Assembly: GCA_040882255.1 (NCBI GenBank)
Contig: JBBEBP010000016.1
Coordinates: 310,001-374,000 of the forward strand
Length of the DNA: 64,000 nt
Source of the DNA: PWQG01 sp040882255
GTDB lineage: Bacteria; Pseudomonadota; Gammaproteobacteria; Pseudomonadales; Pseudohongiellaceae
Direction: 5' to 3'
Under the pieces are notes generated by a model. That model did no database searches, had not been told where the DNA came from, and was given only the letters and a program-made list of their open reading frames with translations. Position numbers and translations under genes: made by a program. Shown here one piece after another: positions 27,765 to 36,562 of this stretch (the first letter of the stretch is position 1; each line of letters starts with the position of its first letter).

Positions 27765-28856
27765 ATGGGATTCAGATGCGGCATTGTCGGGCTGCCCAAC
27801 GTGGGCAAGTCCACACTGTTCAATGCTCTGACCAAGGCAGGCATTGCTGCAGAGAATTTTCCGTTCTGCACCATCGAGCCGAACGCCGGCATCGTGCCGA
27901 TGCCCGATCCCCGGCTGGACGCCCTGTCCGATATCGTCAAACCACAGAAGACCATTCCGACGACCATGGAGTTCGTGGATATCGCCGGCCTGGTGGCAGG
28001 GGCGTCAAAGGGCGAAGGCCTGGGCAACCAGTTCCTGGCCAACATCCGTGAAACCGATGCCATTGCCCACGTGGTGCGCTGTTTCCAGGATGAGAACATC
28101 ATGCACGTCTCGGATGAAGTGCAACCACGTGCCGACATCGAGACCATCAACACCGAACTGGCGCTGGCCGACCTGGAGACCATCGACAAGAGCATCAACC
28201 GGCTGTCCCGCATCGCCAAGAGCGGTGACAAGGACGCCATTCGTCAACTGGCCCTGTGCGAGACATTGCGCGAGCACCTCGACTCCGGCAATCCGGCACG
28301 CAGCCTGCCACTGGATGAGCAGCAACGCAGCGACATGTACGGATTCCACCTGTTGACCGCCAAACCGACCATGTACATCGCCAATGTGGATGAGGACGGT
28401 TTCGAGAACAATCCGCTGCTGGATGAGGTGGCCGCCGTCTGTGAGGAAGAAGGCGCCGTGCTGGTCCCGGTCTGCAACAAACTGGAAGCGGAGATTGCCG
28501 AGCTGGCCGACGACGAGCGCGCCGAATTCCTGGAGGATCTGGGCATGGAAGAGCCCGGCCTGGACCGCGTGATCCGTGCCGGCTATCGCCTGCTCGGGCT
28601 GCAGACCTACTTCACGGCCGGTGAGAAGGAAGTGCGCGCCTGGACCATACCGGTGGGCGCGACAGCGCCACAGGGGGCCGGCGTCATCCACACCGACTTC
28701 GAGCGCGGTTTCATCCGGGCCGAGGTGGTCGGCTATGACGACTTCATCGCCGGCAACGGTGAGCAGGGAGCCAGGGAAGCCGGCAAGTGGCGCCTTGAAG
28801 GCAAGGACTACATCGTGCAGGACGGCGATGTCATCCACTTCCGTTTCAACGTGTGA
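27765..28856 (+). CDS. ychF: Redox-regulated P-loop ATPase YchF
   Basis: This 363-aa Obg-family protein binds ATP rather than GTP and associates with ribosomes; in E. coli it restrains the oxidative stress response. The P-loop is GLPNVGKSTLFNALT (residues 8-22), G3 is DIAGLVAGASKGEGLGN, and the G4-like NKLE replaces the GTP-specific NKxD, matching ATP preference. The C-terminal TGS domain (from about 278) starts at LQTYFTAGEKEVRAWT. Start and length match the family. Confidence 0.96.
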   Translation: MGFRCGIVGLPNVGKSTLFNALTKAGIAAENFPFCTIEPNAGIVPMPDPRLDALSDIVKPQKTIPTTMEFVDIAGLVAGASKGEGLGNQFLANIRETDAIAHVVRCFQDENIMHVSDEVQPRADIETINTELALADLETIDKSINRLSRIAKSGDKDAIRQLALCETLREHLDSGNPARSLPLDEQQRSDMYGFHLLTAKPTMYIANVDEDGFENNPLLDEVAAVCEEEGAVLVPVCNKLEAEIAELADDERAEFLEDLGMEEPGLDRVIRAGYRLLGLQTYFTAGEKEVRAWTIPVGATAPQGAGVIHTDFERGFIRAEVVGYDDFIAGNGEQGAREAGKWRLEGKDYIVQDGDVIHFRFNV

Positions 28857-30088
28857 TCCACGTGCTGAAAGGAGAGGGTCAGGAAAGCATCCAGCGGGCG
28901 CTCCCGGCGCTCTTCCTGGCCTGGCTCGCTCTCTCGGTCATCGCTCCCCACCCGGACCTGTTCAAGGCCTGGTTCCACCTGGTGCTTGCGCTTCCGGCAG
29001 CCGTATGGCTGACTCGTCACCGACACCTGATCGATACCCGCGACCCGTTATTCCGCCTGTCAATGGGGCTGTTCCTGTACACCGGGCTCAGTTCCCTGGT
29101 GATCAGTGACGCAGACTGGGTGGGGCATGCTCACGCGCTGCGCTGGAGCCTGGAAGCAGCACTACTGGTGCTGATTCTGTTCCAGGTCCTCCCGACCCTG
29201 CTGACCAGACCCCTTTTCCTGGGTCGCTTCCTGATTGTCTGCACGCTGCTGGGCAGCACAGCTTCCCTCGTAATGTTCGCGTTCGGTATTTCCAATGACC
29301 CTACGGGGAGGCTCAGCGGCCCCGGCGCGCTGTCCAATCCCGTGCAGGCCGCATCCGTGTTGTTGACCTACCTCGCCATGGGTATTTTTCTGCTCTGGAC
29401 TGAGCGCAGCCAGCTGGCCCGCAGGGACTGGCTGCTGGTTTCCGCCGCACTGGTTCTTGCCTTCCTTGCCGTGCTCCTGTCGGAGAGCCGGGCTGCCATA
29501 TTCATCTTCAGTCTTGCCGTGCTGTACTGCCTGTTGGTTGCCATCCTTACCTATCGCGCATGGAAGGCCCTGATCATTGCCATTTCCTGCCTTGGCATTG
29601 CGGTCAGCGGCATCGTGCTATTGTACGGCGGCGTGGACGGCTTCATCGAGGCCATGCTTGCCCGCGGCGCATCCTACCGTCCAGCACTCTGGTCCGCACT
29701 GCTGGAGAACCCGCCCGATTCTCTGCTCTTCGGCCACGGCTCCGCGACCAACCTGACGAACACAGCCGCCGGGCTGCAGGTTTTCCAGGAAACCGGCTAC
29801 CGGGATTTTCATGCCCATAACCTGTTCATCGGTACGTTCGCCAGAACGGGCCTGATCGGACTCACCGTGCTTCTGGCATTGCTGGGCCTGATACTGCACG
29901 GCATCCTCCGCGCGACCGCCACTCCCATGGCGAGAATGCATCTACTGGGCCTCTATGCCATGGTCCTCATGCTGTGTCTGACCGATACATACACATTGGT
30001 GATTTCGGTCAAAGCCGTATGGTTGTTCACCTGGCTGCCATTGATCATGGCGTGGCTCCGGGTGCGACACGGGACAAGAGGTACTTGA
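28853..30088 (+). CDS. O-antigen ligase-like membrane protein
   Basis: This is a 411-aa polytopic membrane protein with about ten to twelve hydrophobic segments and the Wzy/WaaL-type signature DFHAHNLFIGTFARTGLIG near residue 325, with another conserved loop around LSESRAA. The family polymerises or ligates O-antigen or other surface glycans from undecaprenyl carriers at the periplasmic face. The GTG start overlaps the ychF stop, so it appears cotranscribed with pth-ychF. No other glycan genes are nearby, which leaves substrate and partner glycosyltransferases unknown. Confidence 0.75.
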   Translation: MIHVLKGEGQESIQRALPALFLAWLALSVIAPHPDLFKAWFHLVLALPAAVWLTRHRHLIDTRDPLFRLSMGLFLYTGLSSLVISDADWVGHAHALRWSLEAALLVLILFQVLPTLLTRPLFLGRFLIVCTLLGSTASLVMFAFGISNDPTGRLSGPGALSNPVQAASVLLTYLAMGIFLLWTERSQLARRDWLLVSAALVLAFLAVLLSESRAAIFIFSLAVLYCLLVAILTYRAWKALIIAISCLGIAVSGIVLLYGGVDGFIEAMLARGASYRPALWSALLENPPDSLLFGHGSATNLTNTAAGLQVFQETGYRDFHAHNLFIGTFARTGLIGLTVLLALLGLILHGILRATATPMARMHLLGLYAMVLMLCLTDTYTLVISVKAVWLFTWLPLIMAWLRVRHGTRGT

Positions 30089-30113
30089 CAAGGCGGGTCG
30101 GAAAAGACAGAAT
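30085..30113 (+). promoter_or_regulatory. Promoter for tRNA-Met
   Basis: A consensus TTGACA (30085-30090) and CAGAAT (30108-30113) are separated by 17 bp and lie 23 nt before the tRNA. The -35 hexamer contains the stop codon TGA of the preceding O-antigen-ligase-like gene. Confidence 0.6.
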
Positions 30114-30136
30114 TCGCATCCTCCGAAACGCGTCGT

Positions 30137-30213
30137 GGCTATGTAGCTCAGTTGGTTAGAGCACAGCATTCATAATGCTGGGGTCGGTGGTTCAAGTCCA
30201 CCCATAGCTACCA
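30137..30213 (+). tRNA. tRNA-Met (anticodon CAT)
   Basis: This 77-nt tRNA has anticodon loop TTCATAA and an encoded CCA at 30211-30213. D-arm, variable region and T-arm (TTCAAGT) fit elongator tRNA-Met; the D-loop AGTTGGTTA and ACAGCATTCATAATGCTG arm resemble E. coli metT/U rather than initiator or lysidine tRNA-Ile. The terminal pair is an unusual G1-U72 wobble. It is followed after 7 nt by the ribosome-binding site of the next gene. Confidence 0.92.
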
Positions 30214-30229
30214 TTTCTCCGGGAGCCGA

Positions 30230-31021
30230 ATGACCGAGCGAGATCCTTCAGACACCCGCAGCGATCCGCCGGACAACCTGCCCCCCGTTCAGGAAGATCC
30301 ACCCGCTACTCCGCAGGGCGGATTTCTGGGCAACCTGGTGTTCAACATCATCATCCCGGTGGTCATCCTGACCCGGTTCTCCGACGCCGAGAGTCTCGGG
30401 CCCACCTGGAGCATCATCATCGCCCTGGCCTTTCCGATCACCTATGGCGTCTGGGACCTGAAACAGTCCGGCAAGATCAACCCCTTTTCCATACTGGGCG
30501 TAATCAGCGTACTGCTGACCGGGGGCATCAGCCTGCTGCGGCTGGATCCGCAGTACCTGGCCATCAAGGAAGCCGCCATTCCGGGCATCATCGGCCTGGC
30601 GGTGCTGATCAGCCAGAAGACCCGCTTCCCGCTGGTCAAGACGCTGATTCTCAATGCCCAGTTGATCCGCATCAACGCCCTGTACGCGACGCTTGACCAG
30701 AACGGCAATCGCCATCTGTTCGAGCGCCGGCTATCCCAGGCCTCCATGATCGTGGCCGGCTCGTTCTTCCTCTCCTCCGTGCTGAACTATGTGCTGGCCA
30801 GACTGATCGTGGTCAGCCAACCCGGCACCACGGCCTACAGTGAGGAACTGGGCCGCATGACCGCCTTGAGCTACCCGGTCATCGCACTGCCCAGCATGGT
30901 GGTATTGATGTTGGCCATCTGGTTCGTGTTTTCGCGGATCAGCCGCCTGACCGGCCGGTCGCTGGAAGACTTCCTCGTGGATACGCGGGCACAGAAGGAA
31001 CAACAGAAGCGCTCGCGCTGA
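30230..31021 (+). CDS. VC0807-family membrane protein
   Basis: This 263-aa inner-membrane protein has about six hydrophobic segments after a 30-residue acidic, proline-rich cytoplasmic N-terminus. Conserved stretches of the VC0807 family are visible: LGPTWSIIIALAFPITYGVW, FSILGVISVLLTGGISLLRL and LAIKEAAIPGIIGLAVLIS. No function is established. The ATG has GGGAG 5 nt upstream and lies 17 nt after the tRNA-Met CCA, so its mRNA may begin at the RNase-generated tRNA 3' end. It converges with fbpC. Confidence 0.75.
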   Translation: MTERDPSDTRSDPPDNLPPVQEDPPATPQGGFLGNLVFNIIIPVVILTRFSDAESLGPTWSIIIALAFPITYGVWDLKQSGKINPFSILGVISVLLTGGISLLRLDPQYLAIKEAAIPGIIGLAVLISQKTRFPLVKTLILNAQLIRINALYATLDQNGNRHLFERRLSQASMIVAGSFFLSSVLNYVLARLIVVSQPGTTAYSEELGRMTALSYPVIALPSMVVLMLAIWFVFSRISRLTGRSLEDFLVDTRAQKEQQKRSR

Positions 31022-31033
31022 GCACCGTCTCTG

Positions 31034-32107
31034 TCATGACCGGGTGGCCGTCTCCACCGGGAAAATCACCAGATGATCCATCTCCACCCGGATACCGATC
31101 TGCGAGTCCGTCGCGTGTGCATGGTGGCTGGGTACCAGACTGAGAATCCTCGCGCCGCTGTCCAGCGCCAGGGTATAGAGAAATTCAGCGCCCCGGAAAG
31201 CCTTGTCAACAACCCGCGCGGTGAAGGGACTGTCATCATCGTGCAGTACATCATCGGGCCGGATCAACACCGAGACATGGGTTCCCTCGGTGTACCCATG
31301 CAGCTCATCGCCCTGCAGCATACCCAGTTCCGTGCTGACGCTGCGGGCGTCGGCCACCGTTCCGGGCAGGAACACGCCCTCCCCGACGAAATTTGCCACA
31401 TAGGCGCTGTCCGGTTCGTGATACAGGTCAAAGGCGGTGCCCCATTGCATCAACTCTCCCCGGCTCATTACTCCTATTTCGTCAGCCATGGCGAATGCTT
31501 CGTGCTGGTTGTGCGTGACCAGAATCGCCGTAATGCCGTCGCGCTTCAGTACATGACGGATTTCATGGGCGATCTGCTCCCTTAGTTCCACATCCAGACT
31601 CGCGAAGGGCTCGTCCAATAACAGTATACGGGGGCGGGGAGCCATGGCACGGGCAATGGCCACACGCTGTTGCTGACCGCCGGAAAGCTTGTGGGGATGA
31701 ACGGGCAACAACTCGCGGATGTGCAACATGTCCGCCAGTTCCTCGATGCGCTGGTCCCGTTGCTGCCGTGTCGCACCATGCAGACCGAAAGCGATGTTCT
31801 GTCGCACAGTCAGGTGCGGAAACAGCGCGAAATCCTGGAACACCATTCCGACCTGGCGCTTCTCGACGGGAACACTCCCCTTGTCACTGCTGACCAGCCA
31901 GTTGTCGATATGGATCTCGCCCGCCGCCGCAGCCTCGAAGCCGGCGATGCTGCGCAACAGCGTGGTTTTGCCACAGCCGCTGGGACCCAGCAGACAACCG
32001 ATATCCCCGGCTCCCAGGTGGAAGGAGATATGCTCGACGATGGTCGTGCCCTCAAGGACAACGGACACATCCCTTAGCTCAAGTGCCTTGACGTCGGAGC
32101 TTGTCAT
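31034..32107 (-). CDS. fbpC: Ferric iron ABC transporter, ATP-binding protein
   Basis: This 357-aa ABC ATPase energises iron import across the inner membrane. Walker A is LGPSGCGKTT (about residues 40-49), the ABC signature is LSGGQQQR, Walker B is ILLLDEP and the H-loop is ILVTHNQHEA. A C-terminal regulatory (TOBE-like) region includes VSVLIRPDDVLHDDD, typical of FbpC/PotA-type ATPases. It overlaps the upstream permease gene by 29 nt, forming fbpA-fbpB-fbpC on the minus strand. Confidence 0.88.
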   Translation of the reverse strand: MTSSDVKALELRDVSVVLEGTTIVEHISFHLGAGDIGCLLGPSGCGKTTLLRSIAGFEAAAAGEIHIDNWLVSSDKGSVPVEKRQVGMVFQDFALFPHLTVRQNIAFGLHGATRQQRDQRIEELADMLHIRELLPVHPHKLSGGQQQRVAIARAMAPRPRILLLDEPFASLDVELREQIAHEIRHVLKRDGITAILVTHNQHEAFAMADEIGVMSRGELMQWGTAFDLYHEPDSAYVANFVGEGVFLPGTVADARSVSTELGMLQGDELHGYTEGTHVSVLIRPDDVLHDDDSPFTARVVDKAFRGAEFLYTLALDSGARILSLVPSHHAHATDSQIGIRVEMDHLVIFPVETATRS

Positions 32108-33809
32108 AACCAGGTCGCGATCCGGAAATACTGAGGCTGAGGATGATAACAGGAATGATACCCGCCAGCACGATCATCAGTGCGGACGCGGCAGCCTCCG
32201 CAAGACGTTCCTGGTTGGCCAGTTCGTAGGTGCGGATGGCCAGGGTATTGAAGTTGAACGGCCGAAGAATCAGCGTGGCGGGGAGCTCCTTGAGTACATC
32301 CACGAACACCAGCAGAGAGGCGGTCAACAGACTACTCCGTAACATGGGGATGTGGATGCGTCGCAGCAACTGCCAGGCGGTATAGCCCATCGAACGCCCG
32401 GCATCATCCATGGTCGGTTTGATCTTGCCCAGCCCTGCGTCAATGGTATTCATGGCCACTGGCAGGAATCGCACCACATACGCGAACAGTACCGCGACCA
32501 GCGTACCACTCAGCAGCAACCCGCTCGAGAAATCGAAACGGGCACGCATGAAAGAATCGATTCCATTGTCAAAAGCAGCGAAAGGAATGAGGATACCAAC
32601 TGCTATGACCGTGCCAGGTATCGCATATCCAAGGCCGAGCACCCGAAACACACTGCGCATCAGCAGCCCAGGTCGCAAACGCTTCAGATAGGCCACCAGC
32701 ATAGCCAGGGTCAGAACAATGACTGCGGCCATGACTGCCAGTCGCAGACTGTTGTACGTCAATTCCAGAAAATCGTCACGATTGATCACTGACCAGCTCT
32801 GCAATGCCCACAGTACAAGCTGGAACACGGGAACAAGGAACCCCGCCAGCACCGGAAACCCACAGGCCAGCAAGGCGATCCAGGCCTTCCAGCCTCGCAA
32901 ACGGGGCTGGGGAAGCCGGCTGTACCGGTTACTGGTATGGAAATAGCGTGATCGATTGCGAGACCACTGCTCGGTGAGCACCAGCACCAGTATGAATGTC
33001 ATCAGTACCGCCGAGAGCTGCGCTGCGGCCGTGGGACTGCCCATGCCGAACCAGGTGCGGAAAATGCCAGTAGTGAACGTGGAGAGGCCGAAATACTGGA
33101 CCGTGCCGTAATCCGCCAGTGTTTCCATGAGCACCAGCGCCAGACCGGCGACAATGGCCGGCCGGGCCAATGGCAGCGCCACTCGCCGGAAGGCGGTCAG
33201 TGGTCCGGCACCCAGGGTACGGGAGACCTCGAGCACGCAGACTGACTGCTCCATGAAAGCCATGCGCGACAGCAGGTAGACATAGGGGTACAGCACCAGC
33301 GCCAGCATGGTGATCGCACCACCCATGGAGCGGATGTCGGGAAACCAGTACTCCCCGAATGCCAGACCGGTCGATTCACGGATCCAGGTCTGCACCGGCC
33401 CTGTAATATCGAGCATCCCGGTATAGGTATAGGCAATGATGTAGGCGGGCATCGCCAGCGGCAACACCAACGCCCACTCCAACAACCGGCTACCGGGAAA
33501 ACGGGTCATCGTCACCAGCCAGGCAGGAATGATACCGAACACCAGCACCAGCAGGCCGACGCCTCCCATCAACACCAGCGACTGACCGATATAGGACCAA
33601 AGCAGGGTATCCAGCAGATGTTGCCACACGCCACCGGAATCCCTGCCCAGGGAAACGGCGATGGTGAGTACCGGGATGCTGATCAACAGGCAAAGAAGAA
33701 TGATGCCCGCTGTGGTCAGACGATCCCTGAACCGCCCCCCGCCCGAGAGGAAAGACGCATTGCGCGGTCCTTCCCCGGGCAGAGAGGCAAGGCCGGGTAT
33801 CAGCGCCAT
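32079..33809 (-). CDS. fbpB: Ferric iron ABC transporter, fused permease
   Basis: This 576-aa inner-membrane permease has two tandem binding-protein-dependent transport domains, about twelve transmembrane helices in all. The two coupling (EAA) loops are recognisable: EVSRTLGAGPLTAFRRVALPL and DAGRSMGYTAWQLLRRIHIPM. This fused form is typical of Fe(III) FbpB/SfuB/HitB systems. It overlaps fbpA upstream and fbpC downstream. It is probably iron-regulated through the site upstream of fbpA. Confidence 0.9.
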   Translation of the reverse strand: MALIPGLASLPGEGPRNASFLSGGGRFRDRLTTAGIILLCLLISIPVLTIAVSLGRDSGGVWQHLLDTLLWSYIGQSLVLMGGVGLLVLVFGIIPAWLVTMTRFPGSRLLEWALVLPLAMPAYIIAYTYTGMLDITGPVQTWIRESTGLAFGEYWFPDIRSMGGAITMLALVLYPYVYLLSRMAFMEQSVCVLEVSRTLGAGPLTAFRRVALPLARPAIVAGLALVLMETLADYGTVQYFGLSTFTTGIFRTWFGMGSPTAAAQLSAVLMTFILVLVLTEQWSRNRSRYFHTSNRYSRLPQPRLRGWKAWIALLACGFPVLAGFLVPVFQLVLWALQSWSVINRDDFLELTYNSLRLAVMAAVIVLTLAMLVAYLKRLRPGLLMRSVFRVLGLGYAIPGTVIAVGILIPFAAFDNGIDSFMRARFDFSSGLLLSGTLVAVLFAYVVRFLPVAMNTIDAGLGKIKPTMDDAGRSMGYTAWQLLRRIHIPMLRSSLLTASLLVFVDVLKELPATLILRPFNFNTLAIRTYELANQERLAEAAASALMIVLAGIIPVIILSLSISGSRPGYDKLRRQGT

Positions 33810-34804
33810 CCAGCCCGGTCCATCACCCGGACAGCTTCGGCATTGTGGATGCCCAGCTCTTCCAGCGACAGCTCGTCAGCCTTGAACTCGCCCCATTCGG
33901 CCAATGTATCGCTGACCGGAATATCGCGCCTGATCGGGTACTCGTTGTTGGCTTCCGCGTACCAGGTCTGGGCTTCCTCGGCCACCAGGAACTCCATCAG
34001 ACGCCGCGCATCATCGGGATTGGGCGCACTGCGGGTCAGACCGGCGCCGCTGACATTGACATGGGCACCGCGCCCATTCTGGTTGGGCCAGAATACCGCC
34101 ACGGAATCGGCGATCTCACGCTGATCGGCAACCGGCGAGTTGAGCATACCGGCCAGATAGTAAGTATTCACCACCGCCAGATCGCACTGACCGGCCGAAA
34201 CGGCACCAATCTGGTCACGGTCGCCGCCTTGGGGGCTGCGGGCCATGTTATCCACCAGGTTCCGGGCCCAGGCCTCCGTCTGTTCCACCCCATTATGACT
34301 GATCAGCGAAGCCACCAGAGACTGGTTGTAGATGTTCGAGGACGAACGGATACAGATGCGGCCTTCCCACTGGTCATCGGCCAATGCCTCGTAGGTGGAG
34401 AGGTTGCCGGGGTCAACGCGATCTTCATGATAGACAATCACACGCGACCGCAGTGACATGGCGTACCAGTGGCCTTCCGGATCACGATACTGCTCCGGTA
34501 CCTGACGCGCGAGCTCTTCGGACTGCACCGGCTGCAGCAGCCCGGCTTCTTTTGCCCTGTGCAGACGACCCACATCCACGGTAAGCAGCAGATCGGCCGG
34601 TGAATTGCGTCCTTCCAGCTCCAGACGCTGTGTCAGCTCATCGGCTCCGGCAGTGATCAGGTTGACCTGGATACCGGTTTCCTCGGTGAAGCGATCCAGA
34701 ATGGGTTTGATCAGGTTCTCTTGACGTGCCGAATAGATATTGACCTCGGCCGATGCCAGCGGCATCAAGGCCAGGCTGATCACGAACACTAACAGCGTAC
34801 GCAT
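33800..34804 (-). CDS. fbpA: Ferric iron-binding periplasmic protein
   Basis: This 334-aa solute-binding protein has a Sec signal (MRTLLVFVISLALMPLASA), after which the mature protein starts EVNIYSARQENLIKPIL, as in FbpA/FutA proteins. The C-terminal half contains NTYYLAGML, whose adjacent tyrosines commonly ligand Fe3+ in this family, and NVSGAGLTRSAPNPDDARRL. It captures ferric iron and delivers it to FbpB. The frame extends upstream to 34870, but the ATG at 34804 has GGGAG at 6 nt and a complete signal peptide. Confidence 0.92.
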   Translation of the reverse strand: MRTLLVFVISLALMPLASAEVNIYSARQENLIKPILDRFTEETGIQVNLITAGADELTQRLELEGRNSPADLLLTVDVGRLHRAKEAGLLQPVQSEELARQVPEQYRDPEGHWYAMSLRSRVIVYHEDRVDPGNLSTYEALADDQWEGRICIRSSSNIYNQSLVASLISHNGVEQTEAWARNLVDNMARSPQGGDRDQIGAVSAGQCDLAVVNTYYLAGMLNSPVADQREIADSVAVFWPNQNGRGAHVNVSGAGLTRSAPNPDDARRLMEFLVAEEAQTWYAEANNEYPIRRDIPVSDTLAEWGEFKADELSLEELGIHNAEAVRVMDRAGWR

Positions 34805-34840
34805 GGCGACTCCCTGGGGTTGCGATTGAAAACGTCCATG

Positions 34841-34870
34841 AATGATAATTTGTCTCATTTGCGTTTTCAA
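34841..34870 (-). promoter_or_regulatory. fbpA promoter with overlapping Fur-like box
   Basis: On the minus strand, TTGAAA (34870-34865) and TATCAT (34847-34842) are separated by 17 bp, about 40 nt before the fbpA start. A 19-bp imperfect palindrome at 34841-34859 covers the -10. One half site is a perfect TGATAAT and the other matches the 7-1-7 Fur consensus at 4 of 7 positions. Iron-dependent repression by Fur is the natural reading. Confidence 0.65.
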
Positions 34871-34909
34871 CCACTAAATCCATTCCTCCGCACTGCCCCT
34901 CCCGAAAAC

Positions 34910-35902
34910 TCACTGCGCGTCCGCCTCCTCCCGGCGTGCACCTCCCAGGATACCCGGCAGGCCATAGTTGCCTTCATGGCAGGCGTACTCGTAAATGCGC
35001 TCCTCCGTGGTGTTGAACGTCATCTCCCCGTGCCAGGGCTGCTCATAGTAGACCGGATCTTCCACAGTGAATTCGTAGAGGATCTGTTCAGCGGAATAGC
35101 GGGTGAAACGCTCGATCACACGGCCCTCTTCCGACAGGGCGACCTGGTTGCTCTGCCCCTGCTGAGGGTGCACATTGCGGGTCTCCACCACCAGAGTGTC
35201 GCCTTCCCAGTGCGCCACGGAGTCGCCCAGCCAGGGCTGCCAGGCCTCGGGCCGGCGATCCCCGTCGATGGGAATGATGCGCGCATCGTGGTTCATTTCC
35301 ACCAGAATCATCAGATAGTCCGGCGTCTGCACGAAACGGTAGTTGTTGTTGTACAGCACATTGAGCATCGGTGGCCCGCCGGTACCGCCGAAACCGATGA
35401 GGCAGCGCTCGCCGAGCGAGCGGCCCTCCGGACCATCATTGCCGCGCCAGTTCTCGCGAAACTCCTGACGCTGCTGTTCGCCCTGCGAGGACCAGGGAAT
35501 GCGCCCGTCCTCCGGATCCGTGATCCAGGAGGTGCGGTACTCACCTTTCACCAGGCCGAAGCTGGTGCCCGGGTCGATCCAGAAGGCATTGTAGCCCCGC
35601 CCCATCTCCAGGTCAGAGCCGTCCAGCAACTCGCCGGACTGCAGGTTGTCATCGGTGGCCTGGCGGACATTCTGGGGGTGCTCGCGCGTTGCTTCCCGGA
35701 CTTCCCCGGGAGTGAGCACCAGCGAGTCATAGCGCGGGTGACGCTGCAGGGTCGTGATGGAAGCGTTGGTCCAGGTACCCTGGAAATCGGGTCGGCCCTC
35801 GGGGGTACGCGGGGGTTCATAATCGGATTGTGCGTGAGTCACTGAAGCCAGCGCCACCAGGGCAGAGACCGCCGCAGTCAGCGTGAAAGAGGTCGGGTTC
35901 AT
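34910..35902 (-). CDS. Secreted protein of unknown function (TPEGRPDFQGTW family)
   Basis: This 330-aa exported protein has a Sec signal ending near THA (residues 22-24). The mature N-terminus, RTPEGRPDFQGTWTN, is shared with the 306-aa protein at 38654-39574; both also share WxGDxxVxxWxGDTLVVET-like and DPxxYExPW segments. They are therefore paralogues. Many acidic and aromatic residues, and three scattered cysteines, suggest a beta-rich periplasmic protein. I cannot assign an activity. Related proteins often occur next to DUF6152 genes, as here. Confidence 0.7.
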   Translation of the reverse strand: MNPTSFTLTAAVSALVALASVTHAQSDYEPPRTPEGRPDFQGTWTNASITTLQRHPRYDSLVLTPGEVREATREHPQNVRQATDDNLQSGELLDGSDLEMGRGYNAFWIDPGTSFGLVKGEYRTSWITDPEDGRIPWSSQGEQQRQEFRENWRGNDGPEGRSLGERCLIGFGGTGGPPMLNVLYNNNYRFVQTPDYLMILVEMNHDARIIPIDGDRRPEAWQPWLGDSVAHWEGDTLVVETRNVHPQQGQSNQVALSEEGRVIERFTRYSAEQILYEFTVEDPVYYEQPWHGEMTFNTTEERIYEYACHEGNYGLPGILGGARREEADAQ

Positions 35903-35953
35903 GCAGGCATTCCCGTTGTCTTGTTATCGGTTTTTTTCCAAGCCAACATACAG

Positions 35954-35983
35954 TTGATCGCAAATGCTGTCAAAGCGTATGAT
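35954..35983 (+). promoter_or_regulatory. Candidate promoter for the cytochrome/hupE operon
   Basis: TTGATC (35954-35959) and TATGAT (35978-35983) are separated by 18 bp and lie 58 nt before the cytochrome-like gene. Both hexamers are good matches to sigma-70 consensus. Confidence 0.5.
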
Positions 35984-36040
35984 GGCCTTCCGCAGCGCCG
36001 CCGCAGGCGGCCCCGTCACCCTGACAAGGAATGCCAAGCC

Positions 36041-36559
36041 ATGTTCCGGACACGCTATCGGCCTCTTTTCATGCTCATCCTCCTGTCCCTGGCAGCCTGC
36101 AACGAAGCCCCGCAGGAAAGCACCGACGCCGGGCAAACGACGGACGCAGAACGCTATACCCTGGAACTGGACATGCTGCAGTTCATGGAACTGGTGCTGG
36201 AACCGGTCGCGGACGGGCTCTGGGATTCCGCCGGATGGATTGATGACATCGAGGAGGGATACTTCGAGCTCTACCCGACCACCGACGAGGGCTGGGAGGC
36301 GGTGCGGCACAACGCGGCCATGGTTGTCGAGGCCGGCAATGCCCTGGCTCTGCCCTCCAGAGCCTATGACGACGATGCCTGGCTGACCTATTCGCAGGCC
36401 ATGAGTGATGTCGGATTGCAGGCCATGGCGGCCGCCGAGGCCCGGAACGAGGAAGAGCTGTTCCAGGCCGGCGCCCGGCTGTACAGCGTCTGCACCGCCT
36501 GTCACCAGGCCTACAACCCGGAACTGTCGCGCTTTGTTGATGACGAACCACAGCGTTAG
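36041..36559 (+). CDS. Cytochrome c-like lipoprotein
   Basis: This 172-aa lipoprotein has a signal MFRTRYRPLFMLILLSL and lipobox LAAC (Cys20). A single haem c site CTACH (residues 151-155) sits near the C-terminus, preceded by about 110 residues of predicted helix. That layout, with one CxxCH in the last helix, is that of four-helix cytochrome c'-type proteins. An electron-transfer or ligand-binding role at the periplasmic face is inferred. The longer frame from 35921 has no signal peptide, so the ATG at 36041 is preferred. hupE follows after 3 nt. Confidence 0.78.
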   Translation: MFRTRYRPLFMLILLSLAACNEAPQESTDAGQTTDAERYTLELDMLQFMELVLEPVADGLWDSAGWIDDIEEGYFELYPTTDEGWEAVRHNAAMVVEAGNALALPSRAYDDDAWLTYSQAMSDVGLQAMAAAEARNEEELFQAGARLYSVCTACHQAYNPELSRFVDDEPQR

Positions 36560-36562
36560 AAC

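Noticed and set aside
30137..30213. tRNA-Ile with lysidine-modified CAT anticodon, or initiator tRNA
   Set aside because: The arms resemble elongator tRNA-Met more closely, and the three G-C pairs of the initiator anticodon stem are missing. Tools such as TFAM would settle it.
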